Source of the DNA: ELB16-189 sp018266435
Lineage (GTDB): Bacteria; Bacteroidota; Bacteroidia; Cytophagales; Cyclobacteriaceae
Reading direction: 5' to 3'
NCBI GenBank assembly: GCA_030123525.1
Contig: CP126125.1
Coordinates: 806,001-870,000 of the forward strand
Length of the DNA stretch: 64,000 bases
Shown: piece after piece, positions 1 through 9,006 of the stretch
Position numbering within the stretch: position 1 is the stretch's first letter
Layout of the letters: each line of letters opens with the position of its first letter
Program-made: the position numbers and the translations under genes
Notes under the pieces: generated by a model
Databases searched by the model: none
What the model was told of the DNA's origin: nothing
What the model saw: only the letters and a program-made list of their open reading frames with translations

Positions 1-56
1 TCACCCGTTTGAGCTGATAACTCGAAGTTGAAAGGAATGGAATGAGAGGGGATAAA
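1..56. other. window edge, no gene seen
   Basis: This short stretch lies downstream of the zapA stop codon. I see no reading frame, hairpin with a T-run or other feature in it. A structured RNA continuing beyond the window edge cannot be excluded. Confidence 0.3.
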
Positions 57-344
57 TCAGATTGCCTGCGAAACCAGCCGGTTAAGGTTATCCAGCTTTT
101 CCAGCACGGTTTGGTCTATGCTGTTCAGGTTTTCTTCGTCCGCTATTTTATCTACCAGGCAATCAAAAGCTACCATTGCCAGCAGGTCTTGTTTATCATC
201 AATGCCGAATTTTTCGCGGTAAATTTTTATTTTTTCATTGATGGTCTTTCCCGCCATCCGCACGCGCTCTTCTTCGGAGCGCTTTACCTTCATCGGATAC
301 TCGCGGTCTGCAATTTTTATTTTAACAGATAGTTCGTCCATCAA
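57..344 (-). CDS. zapA: cell division protein ZapA
   Basis: A 95-residue protein matching the ZapA family in size and layout. It has a short N-terminal beta region containing I-K-I-A-D-R-E-Y, then R-M-A-G-K-T-I-N-E-K-I and a C-terminal helical coiled coil. ZapA binds FtsZ filaments in the cytoplasm and bundles them at mid-cell. It starts only 8 bases after the upstream coiled-coil gene ends, so the two are very probably one transcript. That small coiled-coil partner fits a ZapA/ZapB-like pair. The family call is confident; the functional details are inferred from the family. Confidence 0.85.
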   Translation of the reverse strand: MMDELSVKIKIADREYPMKVKRSEEERVRMAGKTINEKIKIYREKFGIDDKQDLLAMVAFDCLVDKIADEENLNSIDQTVLEKLDNLNRLVSQAI

Positions 345-352
345 AGTTTACC

Positions 353-649
353 TTATCGGCTTACGTTAGCGATACATTTATCTATTTCGCGGATATACTC
401 ATCCACTTTTGCTCTCAAATCCGAAATACTTTCATCTTCCGGGTTTATATAATCTACAATTTTAGTGATTTTAATCTGATTTTTAAAATTGGTCAGCTGT
501 TCCTCGCGTTTGCGCAAGTCGGTGCGCAATTTGTGGTTCTCCAGTTTGATGGTGCGGATTTCGTCTTTCAGTGATTTCTGTTCATTGATCAACAGCATGA
601 TCTTGCGCTCGAGGCCGTTGAGGTTGGTTTTTATTGCTTCTTGATCCAT
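353..649 (-). CDS. small coiled-coil protein, possible ZapB-like partner of ZapA
   Basis: A 98-residue, highly charged, almost entirely helical protein with no signal peptide or membrane segment. Residues 10-60 show a heptad-like spacing of L/I with K/E/R, typical of a coiled coil. A second amphipathic helix, D-E-Y-I-R-E-I-D-K-C-I, lies near the C-terminus. The gene directly precedes zapA with an 8-base gap. The known ZapB of gammaproteobacteria is also a short coiled coil that works through ZapA, so a division role is plausible. This rests on context and shape, not on recognised sequence identity. Confidence 0.6.
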   Translation of the reverse strand: MDQEAIKTNLNGLERKIMLLINEQKSLKDEIRTIKLENHKLRTDLRKREEQLTNFKNQIKITKIVDYINPEDESISDLRAKVDEYIREIDKCIANVSR

Positions 650-744
650 TTGATGTGCTTATGTGTGTGTGTTGACGTTTGCCACTGGCTAATTTATATC
701 CTGAATTCTGTCAACTGCTTACTTTTTTATTACTTGTCATAATC

Positions 745-3171
745 TTACTTTCTGATTACCGCTCCCATCTTTCCTTCAAATGCGCTCATTAGTTTATTCA
801 TCACGCTGTCAATCTGCTCATCGGTCAGGGTTTTGTTTTCATCTTGCAGGGTAAAGCCGAGTGCATACGCTTTTTTTCCTGATTCAATTTTGTCTCCTTC
901 GTACACATCAAATGCGATGATTTCTTTAATCAGTCGCTGCTCCGTAGCCCTGGCCACCGCTTCAATTTCAGCAAACTTTACCCGATTGTCAAGCACCAAT
1001 GATAAATCCCTGCGCACTTCGGGGAACTTGGGAACTTCCTGCACAACGAACTTAGGGTTTGCCGACTTGAAAAGCAAATCAACTGACAGGTCTGCATAAA
1101 AAATTTCTTGTTTAATGCCCGCCTGTTTAAGCAGCGCACTTCTCACTTTTCCCAGTTTGCCCAATTCGGTTTTGCCTGTATAAATTTTGATTCCATATTG
1201 AAACACATCATCCGAAAGTGGTTCTTCTTTTATTTTGAATAGCGATGACCGCTCGGTAATTTGTTTTACAGCTTGGGCCAGGTCATAATAATTAACCAGC
1301 CGGGTTTTGTTTTGCCAGTTTTCAGTTTCGTAATTGCCGGTGAGGAAAATGGCGAGCCGTTCTTCTTCAACGTATTTTTTTAATCCTTCGTGACCGGTCT
1401 GCTTTCCATAAATTTTTCCAAACTCGAATAGCTTCAAATCCTTCTGTTTACGGTTGATGTTGTGACCACAAACCTCTAAACCACTGAAAAGCATGGTCTG
1501 CCGCAATATCCCCTGTTCTTCGCTCAGCTTATTTAAAATCTCGACTGCTTCGCCCGAAGTTTTTATGCGATTGTGGTACGCAATATTGGTTAATGAGTTA
1601 GTCAGGATTTCGTAAAATCCATTGGCTGCTAACAGTGCACCGATTGTTTTTTTGTACAGGGTCAGATCCTTCTCGGGGAAATGTGCCAGGTAATCTGAGC
1701 TTGCATCGGTAGCTAGTTCTATATTGTTCAATCCATAGATGCGCAGAATTTCTTCAATGATATCAACCTCTTGAGCAACGTCCACACGGTAAGGCGGAAC
1801 GGAAGCCGTAAATCCTTCTTCCGTCTTGTCTAAAATTTTAATATCCAATCGCTCAAGGATGGTGTACATCTCCTCGTGGTTGATTTTTTTTCCGATCAGC
1901 CGATCCACGTTTTTAAATTTGACTGCGATGGGCTGATGCTCAATTTTTTTGGGGTAATTATCTACCCACTCAGAAGCTATCTCACCACCGGCTATTTCAA
2001 CAATCAACCCGGCTGCACGTTTTACGGCATAAAGGGTTTGGTTTACATCTGTTCCGCGTTCAAACCGGAATGAAGCATCGGTTTTGAGTCCATGATGCAT
2101 CGAGGTTTTGCGAATGCCATCGGGTGTCCAGTAGGCTCCTTCCAAAAATACGTTTGTTGTTTTTTCGGTAATGCCGGAATTCATGCCGCCAAAAACACCT
2201 GCCATGCACATTCCTTTCTCCTCACCATCGCATACCATCAGATCGGCATTCGTCAGCAATCGTTCTTTGCCATCAAGTGTTTTAAATTTTGTTCCGGCCG
2301 GCAGGGTTTTCACTATGATTTTTTTTCCGCTAATTTCATTTACGTCATACGCATGAAGCGGCTGGCCGATTTCGTGGCAAACAAAATTGGTGATGTCTAC
2401 CACATTATTGATTGGCGTTAAGCCAATGGCTTTTAATCGGTTTTTCAACCAGTCGGGTGATTCGGCCACTTTTACGTTGGAGAGTGTCACCCCGGAAAAA
2501 CGGGGGCATAGCGCAGGCTCTTCTACTGAAACCGGAATGGGTAGTTGGGTATTGGAAATTTTTACTGCATCAACTGATGGAAAAGTTACGTTCCGGTTTT
2601 TCACCGCCTTGATGTCGCGCGCTACCCCGATGTGCGAGGCCGCATCCGCACGGTTGGGTGTCAGGCCAATTTCAAAAACAGAATCCGATTCAACATTAAA
2701 ATATGTTGCTGCCGGTGTTCCGTTTTTTACTGAAGTGTTCAGCACCATAATTCCTGCGTGGCTTTTGCCCAAGCCTATTTCATCTTCGGCACAGATCATT
2801 CCTTCGCTTAGTTCTCCGCGAATCTTAGCCGACTTGATCGTGAAGGGTTCTCCTTGTGTAGGGTAAATGGTAGTGCCTGGCAGTGCCACCACTACTTTTT
2901 GCCCGGCCGCCACGTTGGGTGCACCGCATACAATCTGCGAGGGATTGTCCTTTCCCACATTCACCGTAGTGACAGAAAGTTTATCGGCATTGGGATGTTT
3001 GGTGCACGTCAGCACTTCGCCAATCACCAAGCCTTTCAATCCGCCTTTGATGGTTTCGATGGATTCAATGCTTTCTACTTCCAAACCGGTAGAAGTAAGC
3101 GTTTGCCCGATTTCTTCAGGCGTTTCGGGAAGATCAATATATTGTTTAAGCCAGTTGTAAGAGATTTTCAT
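745..3171 (-). CDS. pheT: phenylalanine--tRNA ligase beta subunit
   Basis: An 808-residue protein of full family length. It charges tRNA(Phe) together with PheS as an alpha2-beta2 enzyme in the cytoplasm. Domain order is visible: an EMAP-like tRNA-binding domain at about 40-150 (C-G-A-P-N-V), the B3/B4 editing region at about 210-385, B5 at about 400-480 and a ferredoxin-fold anticodon-binding domain at the C-terminus with P-E-V-R-R-D-L-S-L-V. The start M-K-I-S-Y-N-W-L is the canonical beta-subunit N-terminus. A -7 promoter box lies just upstream. The partner pheS is about 59 kb away on the other strand, so the two are not an operon here. Confidence 0.97.
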   Translation of the reverse strand: MKISYNWLKQYIDLPETPEEIGQTLTSTGLEVESIESIETIKGGLKGLVIGEVLTCTKHPNADKLSVTTVNVGKDNPSQIVCGAPNVAAGQKVVVALPGTTIYPTQGEPFTIKSAKIRGELSEGMICAEDEIGLGKSHAGIMVLNTSVKNGTPAATYFNVESDSVFEIGLTPNRADAASHIGVARDIKAVKNRNVTFPSVDAVKISNTQLPIPVSVEEPALCPRFSGVTLSNVKVAESPDWLKNRLKAIGLTPINNVVDITNFVCHEIGQPLHAYDVNEISGKKIIVKTLPAGTKFKTLDGKERLLTNADLMVCDGEEKGMCMAGVFGGMNSGITEKTTNVFLEGAYWTPDGIRKTSMHHGLKTDASFRFERGTDVNQTLYAVKRAAGLIVEIAGGEIASEWVDNYPKKIEHQPIAVKFKNVDRLIGKKINHEEMYTILERLDIKILDKTEEGFTASVPPYRVDVAQEVDIIEEILRIYGLNNIELATDASSDYLAHFPEKDLTLYKKTIGALLAANGFYEILTNSLTNIAYHNRIKTSGEAVEILNKLSEEQGILRQTMLFSGLEVCGHNINRKQKDLKLFEFGKIYGKQTGHEGLKKYVEEERLAIFLTGNYETENWQNKTRLVNYYDLAQAVKQITERSSLFKIKEEPLSDDVFQYGIKIYTGKTELGKLGKVRSALLKQAGIKQEIFYADLSVDLLFKSANPKFVVQEVPKFPEVRRDLSLVLDNRVKFAEIEAVARATEQRLIKEIIAFDVYEGDKIESGKKAYALGFTLQDENKTLTDEQIDSVMNKLMSAFEGKMGAVIRK

Positions 3172-3193
3172 GAAAAAGCTAAAAATAGAAAAG

Positions 3194-3201
3194 CAAAATT
3201 A
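3194..3201 (-). promoter_or_regulatory. -7 box of the pheT promoter
   Basis: On the minus strand this reads TAATTTTG, an exact match to the Bacteroidota -7 consensus TAnnTTTG, 22 bases before the pheT ATG. No TTTG is present at the ideal -33 spacing, so it is a half-supported promoter. Confidence 0.4.
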
Positions 3202-3223
3202 AAGGTTTTACAAGACTTGGCCT

Positions 3224-4096
3224 TCAATAAAATTTACCTGCCGTTTCATGGCGGAACGTTTCAACACATTTGCGGTCTTGCAGGGTAACATAACAGGTTT
3301 TGCCATCTTTACCGCCAAAACAAATATTACTGGTTTTTTTTCCTTTGGTATTTACCTCGCGAATCAATTGACCTTTGGGTGAAAAAACGGCAACCGCTCC
3401 TTTGTCATACCGTGTCACTAAAAGATTGCCTGCCTTATCACACTTCATTCCATCGAGGCCGAAATCAGGAAACTCAACAAATTTTCGTTTGTTGCTCAGG
3501 TTGCCTTGCTCATCCACATCAAATGCCCAAATTGTTCGCTGCACACTTTCGTTGACATAAAGTATTTTCTCTTCGGGGCTCAACTCAATACCGTTGGTTG
3601 TGCCCATGTCATCCTGAAGCAGAAAAGAATTTCCATCAGGTTCAATGCGCCAGATTTTTCCGGTGCTGTTCTTCCAGTTAGGGTCAGAGGCAAACACTTG
3701 CCCCTTTTTGTTGATGCAGAGATCGTTGGGCTGATTAAACGATTCGTTGTGTACCCATACCGAAATATTTTTGGTTTGGGTGTTTACTTTCAGGATGTTG
3801 TGGCCGCTAAAATCAGCCACCAGCATATTTCCTTGCCGGTCAAATTGAATGGCGTTGCCAATGCTGCCTGTGGGCAAGGCAACAAATAATTTTACGTTTC
3901 CATTGGCTGAGACCTGACCGATCGTTCCGTCTTTTTGAAAATTGACAACAAATAAATTTCCTTTTTGGTCAACAGCCGGGCCTTCGCAGTTGGTGGTAAA
4001 AAGATTTTCTTTGGTGAGGTCACGTGCCTGATAAAAATCCTGAGCCCAGGCAGGAGAAAGTAGCAGAAGTGTAATGATTGTATTATACCATTTCAT
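3224..4096 (-). CDS. exported SMP-30/gluconolactonase-family protein
   Basis: A 290-residue protein with a clear signal peptide (M-K-W-Y-N-T-I-I-T-L-L-L-L-S-P-A-W-A-Q), so probably periplasmic. The mature part is a six-bladed propeller of the SMP-30/gluconolactonase/LRE family. It shows E-G-P-A-V-D near the first blade and N-D-L-C-I-N...D-P-N-W where the family's metal-binding Asn and Asp lie. Family members hydrolyse sugar lactones, but many are uncharacterised. Its ATG overlaps the stop codon of the upstream sugar permease by four bases (ATGA), indicating translational coupling and a shared role in sugar use. The exact lactone is unknown. Confidence 0.8.
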   Translation of the reverse strand: MKWYNTIITLLLLSPAWAQDFYQARDLTKENLFTTNCEGPAVDQKGNLFVVNFQKDGTIGQVSANGNVKLFVALPTGSIGNAIQFDRQGNMLVADFSGHNILKVNTQTKNISVWVHNESFNQPNDLCINKKGQVFASDPNWKNSTGKIWRIEPDGNSFLLQDDMGTTNGIELSPEEKILYVNESVQRTIWAFDVDEQGNLSNKRKFVEFPDFGLDGMKCDKAGNLLVTRYDKGAVAVFSPKGQLIREVNTKGKKTSNICFGGKDGKTCYVTLQDRKCVETFRHETAGKFY

Positions 4097-5361
4097 TTGA
4101 TCAATGTTTTGCCCACGTTGTGTCCTTTTACAGAATAGAAAAGAATATACAAATAGCAGCCTGCCGTGCAGATAAAAAATGCGGTTTGAGCCGACAAAAT
4201 ACCTGCCAAGTGGCCGTACACTTGCGGAATCACCGCTCCTCCTGCTATGCCCATGATGAGAAGTGCTGAGCCGATCTTGGTAAACTTTCCCAATCCTTCA
4301 ATGGCCAACGGAAAAATGGCAGGCCACATGAGCGAATTGGCCAGGCCCATAATGGCGATAAAAAAAATTGAAGTATAACCCTTTGTCAAGAAAGCCAACA
4401 AGGAAAAGGCTACGCCAACAATAGCACAAATTCTTAACGCCACATCTTGCTTTAAATACTTGGGGATAGTGGCCACACCGATGATGTAGCCGATCACCAT
4501 TGAAACCAATGTATAAGAAGTAAAAATTTTTGTTTCATCCAGGCTCAGGCCCATTGAGCGACCATACTGTCCTATAACATCGCCTGCCATCACCTCCACA
4601 CCTACATAAAGAAAAAGGCAAATCACACCGAGCAGCAAATGCGGAAACTGAAACACGCTGGTTTTGGGTGTTGACCCGAACTTCCCGTCTTCAGAAGATG
4701 CAGTTTCAATTTCGGGCAAAGGCGATACCCAAATCAGCAGGGCTAACGCTACCAACACAATACCCATAACCAGGTACGGATTAATCACCCGGTGTGAGAG
4801 TTCCTGCAACAGTTGAATGCGTTGGGCGGGATCTGTTGCCGTTTTAATTTGGTTCTCAATATCAGCCGCTCCTTTTAATACTACAGCTCCCAAAATCAAA
4901 GGGCTTAGGGCTCCTGCTACTTTGTTGCAAATGCCCATGATGCTGATACGCTTAGCTGCCGACTCCATCGGGCCGATTACGGCAATGTATGGATTAGAGG
5001 CCGTTTGTAACAAGGCCAGACCCATACCCTGAATAAACAAGCCGGTTAAAAACAATCCAAAATTCCGCTCACGTGCAGCCGGAATAAACAGAAATGCACC
5101 CACGGCCATGATCATCAACCCCAGCGACATGCCTTTTTTATAACCGGTCTTTCCTAAAATAAAAGAAGAAGGGATAGCTAAAAAAAAGTATGCCATGTAA
5201 AAGGCAAATGTCACCAGCAGTGCCTGCGAATCAGATTGCAGGTCGCATGAAAGTTTTAAGAAAGGAATCAGTGTGCCATTGAGCCAGGTAATAAAACCGA
5301 AAATAAAAAAAAGCGCCCCGATAATGACTATAGAAACAGCATAGTTTTTTGAATCCCTCAT
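4093..5361 (-). CDS. MFS sugar permease, FucP/GluP type
   Basis: A 422-residue protein with about twelve hydrophobic segments, a typical major facilitator. The N-terminal F-I-F-G-F-I-T-W-L-N-G-T-L-I-P and the later Q-T-A-S-N-P-Y-I-A-V-I-G are signatures of the FucP branch (fucose, glucose/galactose and N-acetylglucosamine proton symporters). It sits in the inner membrane. It forms an operon with the SMP-30 protein downstream and is divergent from a nucleotidyltransferase-kinase pair, which suggests it supplies their sugar. The substrate cannot be read from sequence. Confidence 0.88.
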   Translation of the reverse strand: MRDSKNYAVSIVIIGALFFIFGFITWLNGTLIPFLKLSCDLQSDSQALLVTFAFYMAYFFLAIPSSFILGKTGYKKGMSLGLMIMAVGAFLFIPAARERNFGLFLTGLFIQGMGLALLQTASNPYIAVIGPMESAAKRISIMGICNKVAGALSPLILGAVVLKGAADIENQIKTATDPAQRIQLLQELSHRVINPYLVMGIVLVALALLIWVSPLPEIETASSEDGKFGSTPKTSVFQFPHLLLGVICLFLYVGVEVMAGDVIGQYGRSMGLSLDETKIFTSYTLVSMVIGYIIGVATIPKYLKQDVALRICAIVGVAFSLLAFLTKGYTSIFFIAIMGLANSLMWPAIFPLAIEGLGKFTKIGSALLIMGIAGGAVIPQVYGHLAGILSAQTAFFICTAGCYLYILFYSVKGHNVGKTLIK

Positions 5362-5389
5362 TTTGTTCAGTTTTAAATAATTAAAATCT

Positions 5390-5397
5390 TAAATTTG
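5390..5397 (+). promoter_or_regulatory. -7 box before the nucleotidyltransferase
   Basis: TAAATTTG, an exact TAnnTTTG match, 45 bases before the ATG at 5443. The nearest TTTG upstream is 24 rather than 19 bases away. An in-frame TTG lies inside this box, so that TTG is unlikely to be the true start. Confidence 0.4.
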
Positions 5398-5442
5398 AAA
5401 ACTACAATCTCGTACGATTTAATTCAAAAAAACCAAACTACA

Positions 5443-6345
5443 ATGGCTGCAGATAAAAGACTTAGCTTATTGGTTCTCGCGGCAGGCATGGGCAGCCGCT
5501 ACGGAGGGATCAAGCAGATTGACGGCTTTGGTCCATCGGGCGAAACAATTATGGACTATTCGCTTTTTGATGCGCTTCGTGCCGGGTTCAACAAAATAGT
5601 TTTTATTGTGCGCGAAGAGATACGTAGCACCGTAGAGGAAATGTTTTTACCCAAATTGCAAGGCAAAGCCGATGTAGTCTTTGTCAACCAAGAGTTGAAT
5701 TCATTTGTGCCCCAGCCCTTTCAAAACCCGCAGCGCACCAAGCCGTGGGGCACCAGTCATGCCATGCTCTGTGCCCAAGATGTGATTAACGAACCTTTTG
5801 CCGTAATCAATGCCGATGATTTTTACGGACTGGATGCCTTTGCGGCCACAGCCGAATTTTTCAAACATGAACCCTCAGCTCATGCCATGGTGGGCTATAC
5901 TCTGAAAAATGTTCTGTCTGATCACGGCAGCGTTTCGCGCGGATGTGGCGAGCGTGATGAACAAGGCTTTTTAAAAAGCGTGGTGGAGCGAACAACTATT
6001 GTAAAAGAAAACGGAAAAATCATTGCGAAAGAAAAAACAGGCGACTTAATCATGGATCCGGAAACTCCTACTTCCATGAACTTCTGGGGCTTTCACCCAA
6101 GCATCATGCCGCTTACTGAAAATTATTTTCATGAGTTTTTAAAAAATAATCATCAGAATATAAAATCTGAATTTTTCATCCCGTTAACGGTCAATGAAAT
6201 GATTAAAACAGGAAAAGGAAAAGTCAAAGTAATTTCAGGCGGCAATACCTGGTTTGGCGTAACGTATAAAGAAGATAAAGAAATTGTATCGGCCAAGATC
6301 AACGAATTGGTTAATCAAGGAAAATACCCCAAGAAACTTTGGTAG
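5443..6345 (+). CDS. sugar-1-phosphate nucleotidyltransferase
   Basis: A 300-residue cytoplasmic protein of the NTP-transferase fold. The N-terminal L-V-L-A-A-G-M-G-S-R-Y-G-G-I-K is the nucleotide-binding loop, and N-A-D-D-F-Y-G carries the metal-binding aspartates. Such enzymes join a sugar 1-phosphate to a nucleotide. I chose ATG 5443 because an in-frame TTG 16 codons upstream overlaps a -7 promoter box. The next gene, an APH-fold kinase, begins within this gene's stop codon, so the kinase probably makes the sugar 1-phosphate used here. MurU-like or GlmU-like roles are possible; specificity is unknown. Confidence 0.85.
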   Translation: MAADKRLSLLVLAAGMGSRYGGIKQIDGFGPSGETIMDYSLFDALRAGFNKIVFIVREEIRSTVEEMFLPKLQGKADVVFVNQELNSFVPQPFQNPQRTKPWGTSHAMLCAQDVINEPFAVINADDFYGLDAFAATAEFFKHEPSAHAMVGYTLKNVLSDHGSVSRGCGERDEQGFLKSVVERTTIVKENGKIIAKEKTGDLIMDPETPTSMNFWGFHPSIMPLTENYFHEFLKNNHQNIKSEFFIPLTVNEMIKTGKGKVKVISGGNTWFGVTYKEDKEIVSAKINELVNQGKYPKKLW

Positions 6346-7373
6346 TGATTGCGCCCGACAAAATCATCCCTTATTTTAATATTGATGAGCCTTTTGAAAT
6401 AACTCCCATCGGCTCAGGTCATATTCACCACACATTCAAAGTTTCAGGTCAAAAAAATTTTGTACTCCAACGTGTGAACAAAAATGTTTTCACCCAACCC
6501 GAAATCATCGCACACAACAACCGTATTGCTTTTGAGTTTTTGAAAAAAAATCATCCCGGCTTTCTTTTTCCCAAAACCATTCCGGATAAAAACGGGAACG
6601 ACCTTTTTTATGATCACCAAGGGTTTCCCTGGCGGATCTATGAAATGATTGAAAATTCGTTCACCCTGGATGGAGTGTTGCACGAAGAAGATGCCTACCA
6701 GGCGGCCAAGGGGTTTGCTTCGCTTACCAAAAATCTGCACGGACTGGATGTTTTATTGCTCAAGCCTACCATAGATCGGTTTCATGACCTAACCTGGCGA
6801 TACGAGCAATTTGAAGAGGCCTTGCGAAAAGCGAAGCCTGAAATAATTACATCAGCAGATACCGTCATACAACAGGCACAATCATTTCAGTTTTTGGTTT
6901 CGGAATACACTCAGCTGATCAAAAACGGCTCGCTCATTACACGCATCACACACAATGACACCAAGGTCAACAACATCCTGTTCAATTCCATCTCGCGCAA
7001 AGCCCTCTGCGCTATTGATCTGGATACACTCATGCCCGGCTATTTTATTTATGACCTGGGCGATATGGTGCGCACATTTGTCAGCCCGGTGAGTGAAGAT
7101 GAAAAAGATTTGGACAAAATTCAATTTAGAAAAAACATATACGATGCCCTGTTGAAAGGTTACCTCTCAGAAATGAATGAGTTGCTTACCGAGGCTGAAA
7201 AAAAATCCATACCGTTTGCCGGAAAAATGATGACCTACATTATTGCTTTGCGTTTTCTGGCTGACTACTTACGGGGCAATACCTACTACCACATTACCTA
7301 TACCGAACAAAACCTGGTACGTGCAAAAAACCAACTTCGGCTGTTGGAGTTGATTCAACCCTCAGTAGGTTAA
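6345..7373 (+). CDS. APH-fold sugar kinase (NahK/AmgK-like)
   Basis: A 342-residue aminoglycoside-phosphotransferase-fold kinase. It shows the catalytic loop I-T-H-N-D-T-K-V-N-N (H-x-D-x4-N) and the metal motif A-I-D-L-D-T. In this fold NahK and AmgK phosphorylate the anomeric position of N-acetylhexosamines. The start is read as GTG 6345, whose G is the last base of the upstream TAG stop (TAGTG), a coupled overlap; no ATG exists near the N-terminus. TTG 6339 is the alternative and adds two residues. Its tight linkage to a nucleotidyltransferase supports a kinase-plus-activation salvage pathway. Confidence 0.82.
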   Translation: MIAPDKIIPYFNIDEPFEITPIGSGHIHHTFKVSGQKNFVLQRVNKNVFTQPEIIAHNNRIAFEFLKKNHPGFLFPKTIPDKNGNDLFYDHQGFPWRIYEMIENSFTLDGVLHEEDAYQAAKGFASLTKNLHGLDVLLLKPTIDRFHDLTWRYEQFEEALRKAKPEIITSADTVIQQAQSFQFLVSEYTQLIKNGSLITRITHNDTKVNNILFNSISRKALCAIDLDTLMPGYFIYDLGDMVRTFVSPVSEDEKDLDKIQFRKNIYDALLKGYLSEMNELLTEAEKKSIPFAGKMMTYIIALRFLADYLRGNTYYHITYTEQNLVRAKNQLRLLELIQPSVG

Positions 7374-7379
7374 AATTTT

Positions 7380-7387
7380 TATCTTTG
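7380..7387 (+). promoter_or_regulatory. -7 box before the M28 peptidase
   Basis: TATCTTTG, an exact TAnnTTTG match, 23 bases before the ATG at 7410. No TTTG is seen at the ideal 19-base spacing. It would separate the peptidase from the upstream kinase transcript. Confidence 0.5.
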
Positions 7388-7409
7388 ACTCCATCTTAAC
7401 TACCATTAT

Positions 7410-8918
7410 ATGAAAAAACTTCTGTTCTTATTTCTTGTTATCATTTCTGTTTCAGCCTTTGCTCAAGACCCGGTGGCCACACAGTATGCCCAAATGATTA
7501 CACCGGGTGATCTGAAAGAGAATCTATCAATCATTGCTTCGGATGCACTCGAAGGCCGCTACACTGGTTCGCGCGGGCAGAAAATGGCAGCCGCTTTTAT
7601 TGCCTATCAGTTTGAAAACGCAGGATTGACTGTTCCGGCCAATGGTTCCTACTACATGCCGGTTGAGTTGTCGTCCTCACGCACCTCAGATGCCTACATC
7701 AAGTTAGGTGCAACAAAATATACCAACTACGATGAAGTGATTTACCTGGGGCAATCTCCCACCGAGGGCGAGATTTCGTTAGAAGCTGTCTTCGTTGGTA
7801 AAGCAAGCGATGCCGATCTGGCCTACCTTGATGTAAAAGACAAAGCTGCCGTACTGCTTCTCGATGGACTGAATTTCGGTGCCTTTGGAACCATGCGAAA
7901 ACTATCTACCACCCTACGCAACAAAGGCGCCAGAATGATTTTAGCCGTTGGCTCGGGCAAACCCGAAGACTATGCCCCATTTGCCGCCCAACTGAAATCT
8001 TATTTTGGAACAGGCTCCCTGTCGCTTAACAAACCCGACCACAATGCAGCCAACAAAGGTGCTTTTCTCGTCAATCAATCCGTGGCTTCAAAAATTTTCA
8101 ATTCACCATTTGAAAAAATAGAAAAGGCTGCTAAAGATCCGGCTTCAAAAAAACCACTTTCCAAAATCAAACCCAGCCGTATTGTTTACCATGTTTCGGT
8201 AGAATCCAAAACCATCAAGTCAGAAAACATGGTGGGATTCATAGAGGGCACTGATAAGAAAGATGAAGTACTGGTACTCTCGGCCCACTTTGATCACATT
8301 GGCCTGCACGATGGAGACGACAAGGTAAACAATGGTGCCGATGATGATGGCTCAGGAACGGTAACTATTCTGCAGTTGGCAAAAGTCTTTGCTCAAGCCA
8401 AAAAGGATGGACACGGCCCGCGCAGAAGTATCTTGTTTATGACCGTAACCGGTGAAGAAGAAGGGCTGTTTGGATCGCAGTATTATGTAGAGCACCCCAT
8501 TTATCCATTGGCCAACACCGTGGCTAACCTGAACATAGACATGGTAGGCAGAAAAGACCCCGAACACGCAGGCAAGCCCGACTATGTCTATGTGATTGGC
8601 TCCGATAAACTATCCAGTGAGCTTCATGAAATCAATGAGCGCAACAATAAAACCTACACCCAGCTTGACTTTGATTATACATACAACGATGAAAACCACC
8701 CCTCTAATTTATACAAGCGCAGCGATCACTGGAACTTTGCCAAAAACAATGTGCCCATTATTTTTTATTTTGATGGCATCCATGAAGACTACCACAAACC
8801 CAGCGATGAAGTAAGTAAAATTGATTTTGATTTGTTAGCTAAGCGCGGAAAAATTGTTTTCTATACAGCTTGGGAATTAGCCAACCGGGATAAGCGAATT
8901 ACTGTTGATAAAAAATAA
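7410..8918 (+). CDS. exported M28-family zinc peptidase with PA domain
   Basis: A 502-residue protein with a signal peptide ending A-F-A-Q. A protease-associated insertion (about residues 100-220) precedes the M28 catalytic core. The co-catalytic zinc ligands can be followed: H-F-D-H, N-N-G-A-D-D-D-G-S-G, T-G-E-E-E-G, N-I-D-M-V-G-R and R-S-D-H-W-N-F. M28 enzymes remove N-terminal residues from peptides, and this one should act in the periplasm or outside the cell. It has its own -7 box. All catalytic positions look intact; substrate preference is unknown. Confidence 0.92.
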   Translation: MKKLLFLFLVIISVSAFAQDPVATQYAQMITPGDLKENLSIIASDALEGRYTGSRGQKMAAAFIAYQFENAGLTVPANGSYYMPVELSSSRTSDAYIKLGATKYTNYDEVIYLGQSPTEGEISLEAVFVGKASDADLAYLDVKDKAAVLLLDGLNFGAFGTMRKLSTTLRNKGARMILAVGSGKPEDYAPFAAQLKSYFGTGSLSLNKPDHNAANKGAFLVNQSVASKIFNSPFEKIEKAAKDPASKKPLSKIKPSRIVYHVSVESKTIKSENMVGFIEGTDKKDEVLVLSAHFDHIGLHDGDDKVNNGADDDGSGTVTILQLAKVFAQAKKDGHGPRRSILFMTVTGEEEGLFGSQYYVEHPIYPLANTVANLNIDMVGRKDPEHAGKPDYVYVIGSDKLSSELHEINERNNKTYTQLDFDYTYNDENHPSNLYKRSDHWNFAKNNVPIIFYFDGIHEDYHKPSDEVSKIDFDLLAKRGKIVFYTAWELANRDKRITVDKK

Positions 8919-8930
8919 TAAATGACTACC

Positions 8931-9001
8931 GATTTCAAATTCCAGATTTTAAAAGCGCTTTAATTCTGTAATGTGTAATTTTAAATTTGGAATTTGAAAT
9001 C
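8931..9001. repeat. 13-bp perfect inverted repeat upstream of trmD
   Basis: GATTTCAAATTCC at 8931-8943 is exactly inverted at 8989-9001 (GGAATTTGAAATC), five bases before the trmD ATG. The right arm overlaps a TAAATTTG -7-like box at 8982-8989. It may be an operator, a transcript hairpin hiding the start, or part of a short dispersed AT-rich repeat. Confidence 0.6.
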
Positions 9002-9006
9002 TTGTC

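Noticed and set aside
5395..5397. TTG as the start of the nucleotidyltransferase
   Set aside because: It lies inside an exact -7 promoter box; ATG 5443 is a better start.
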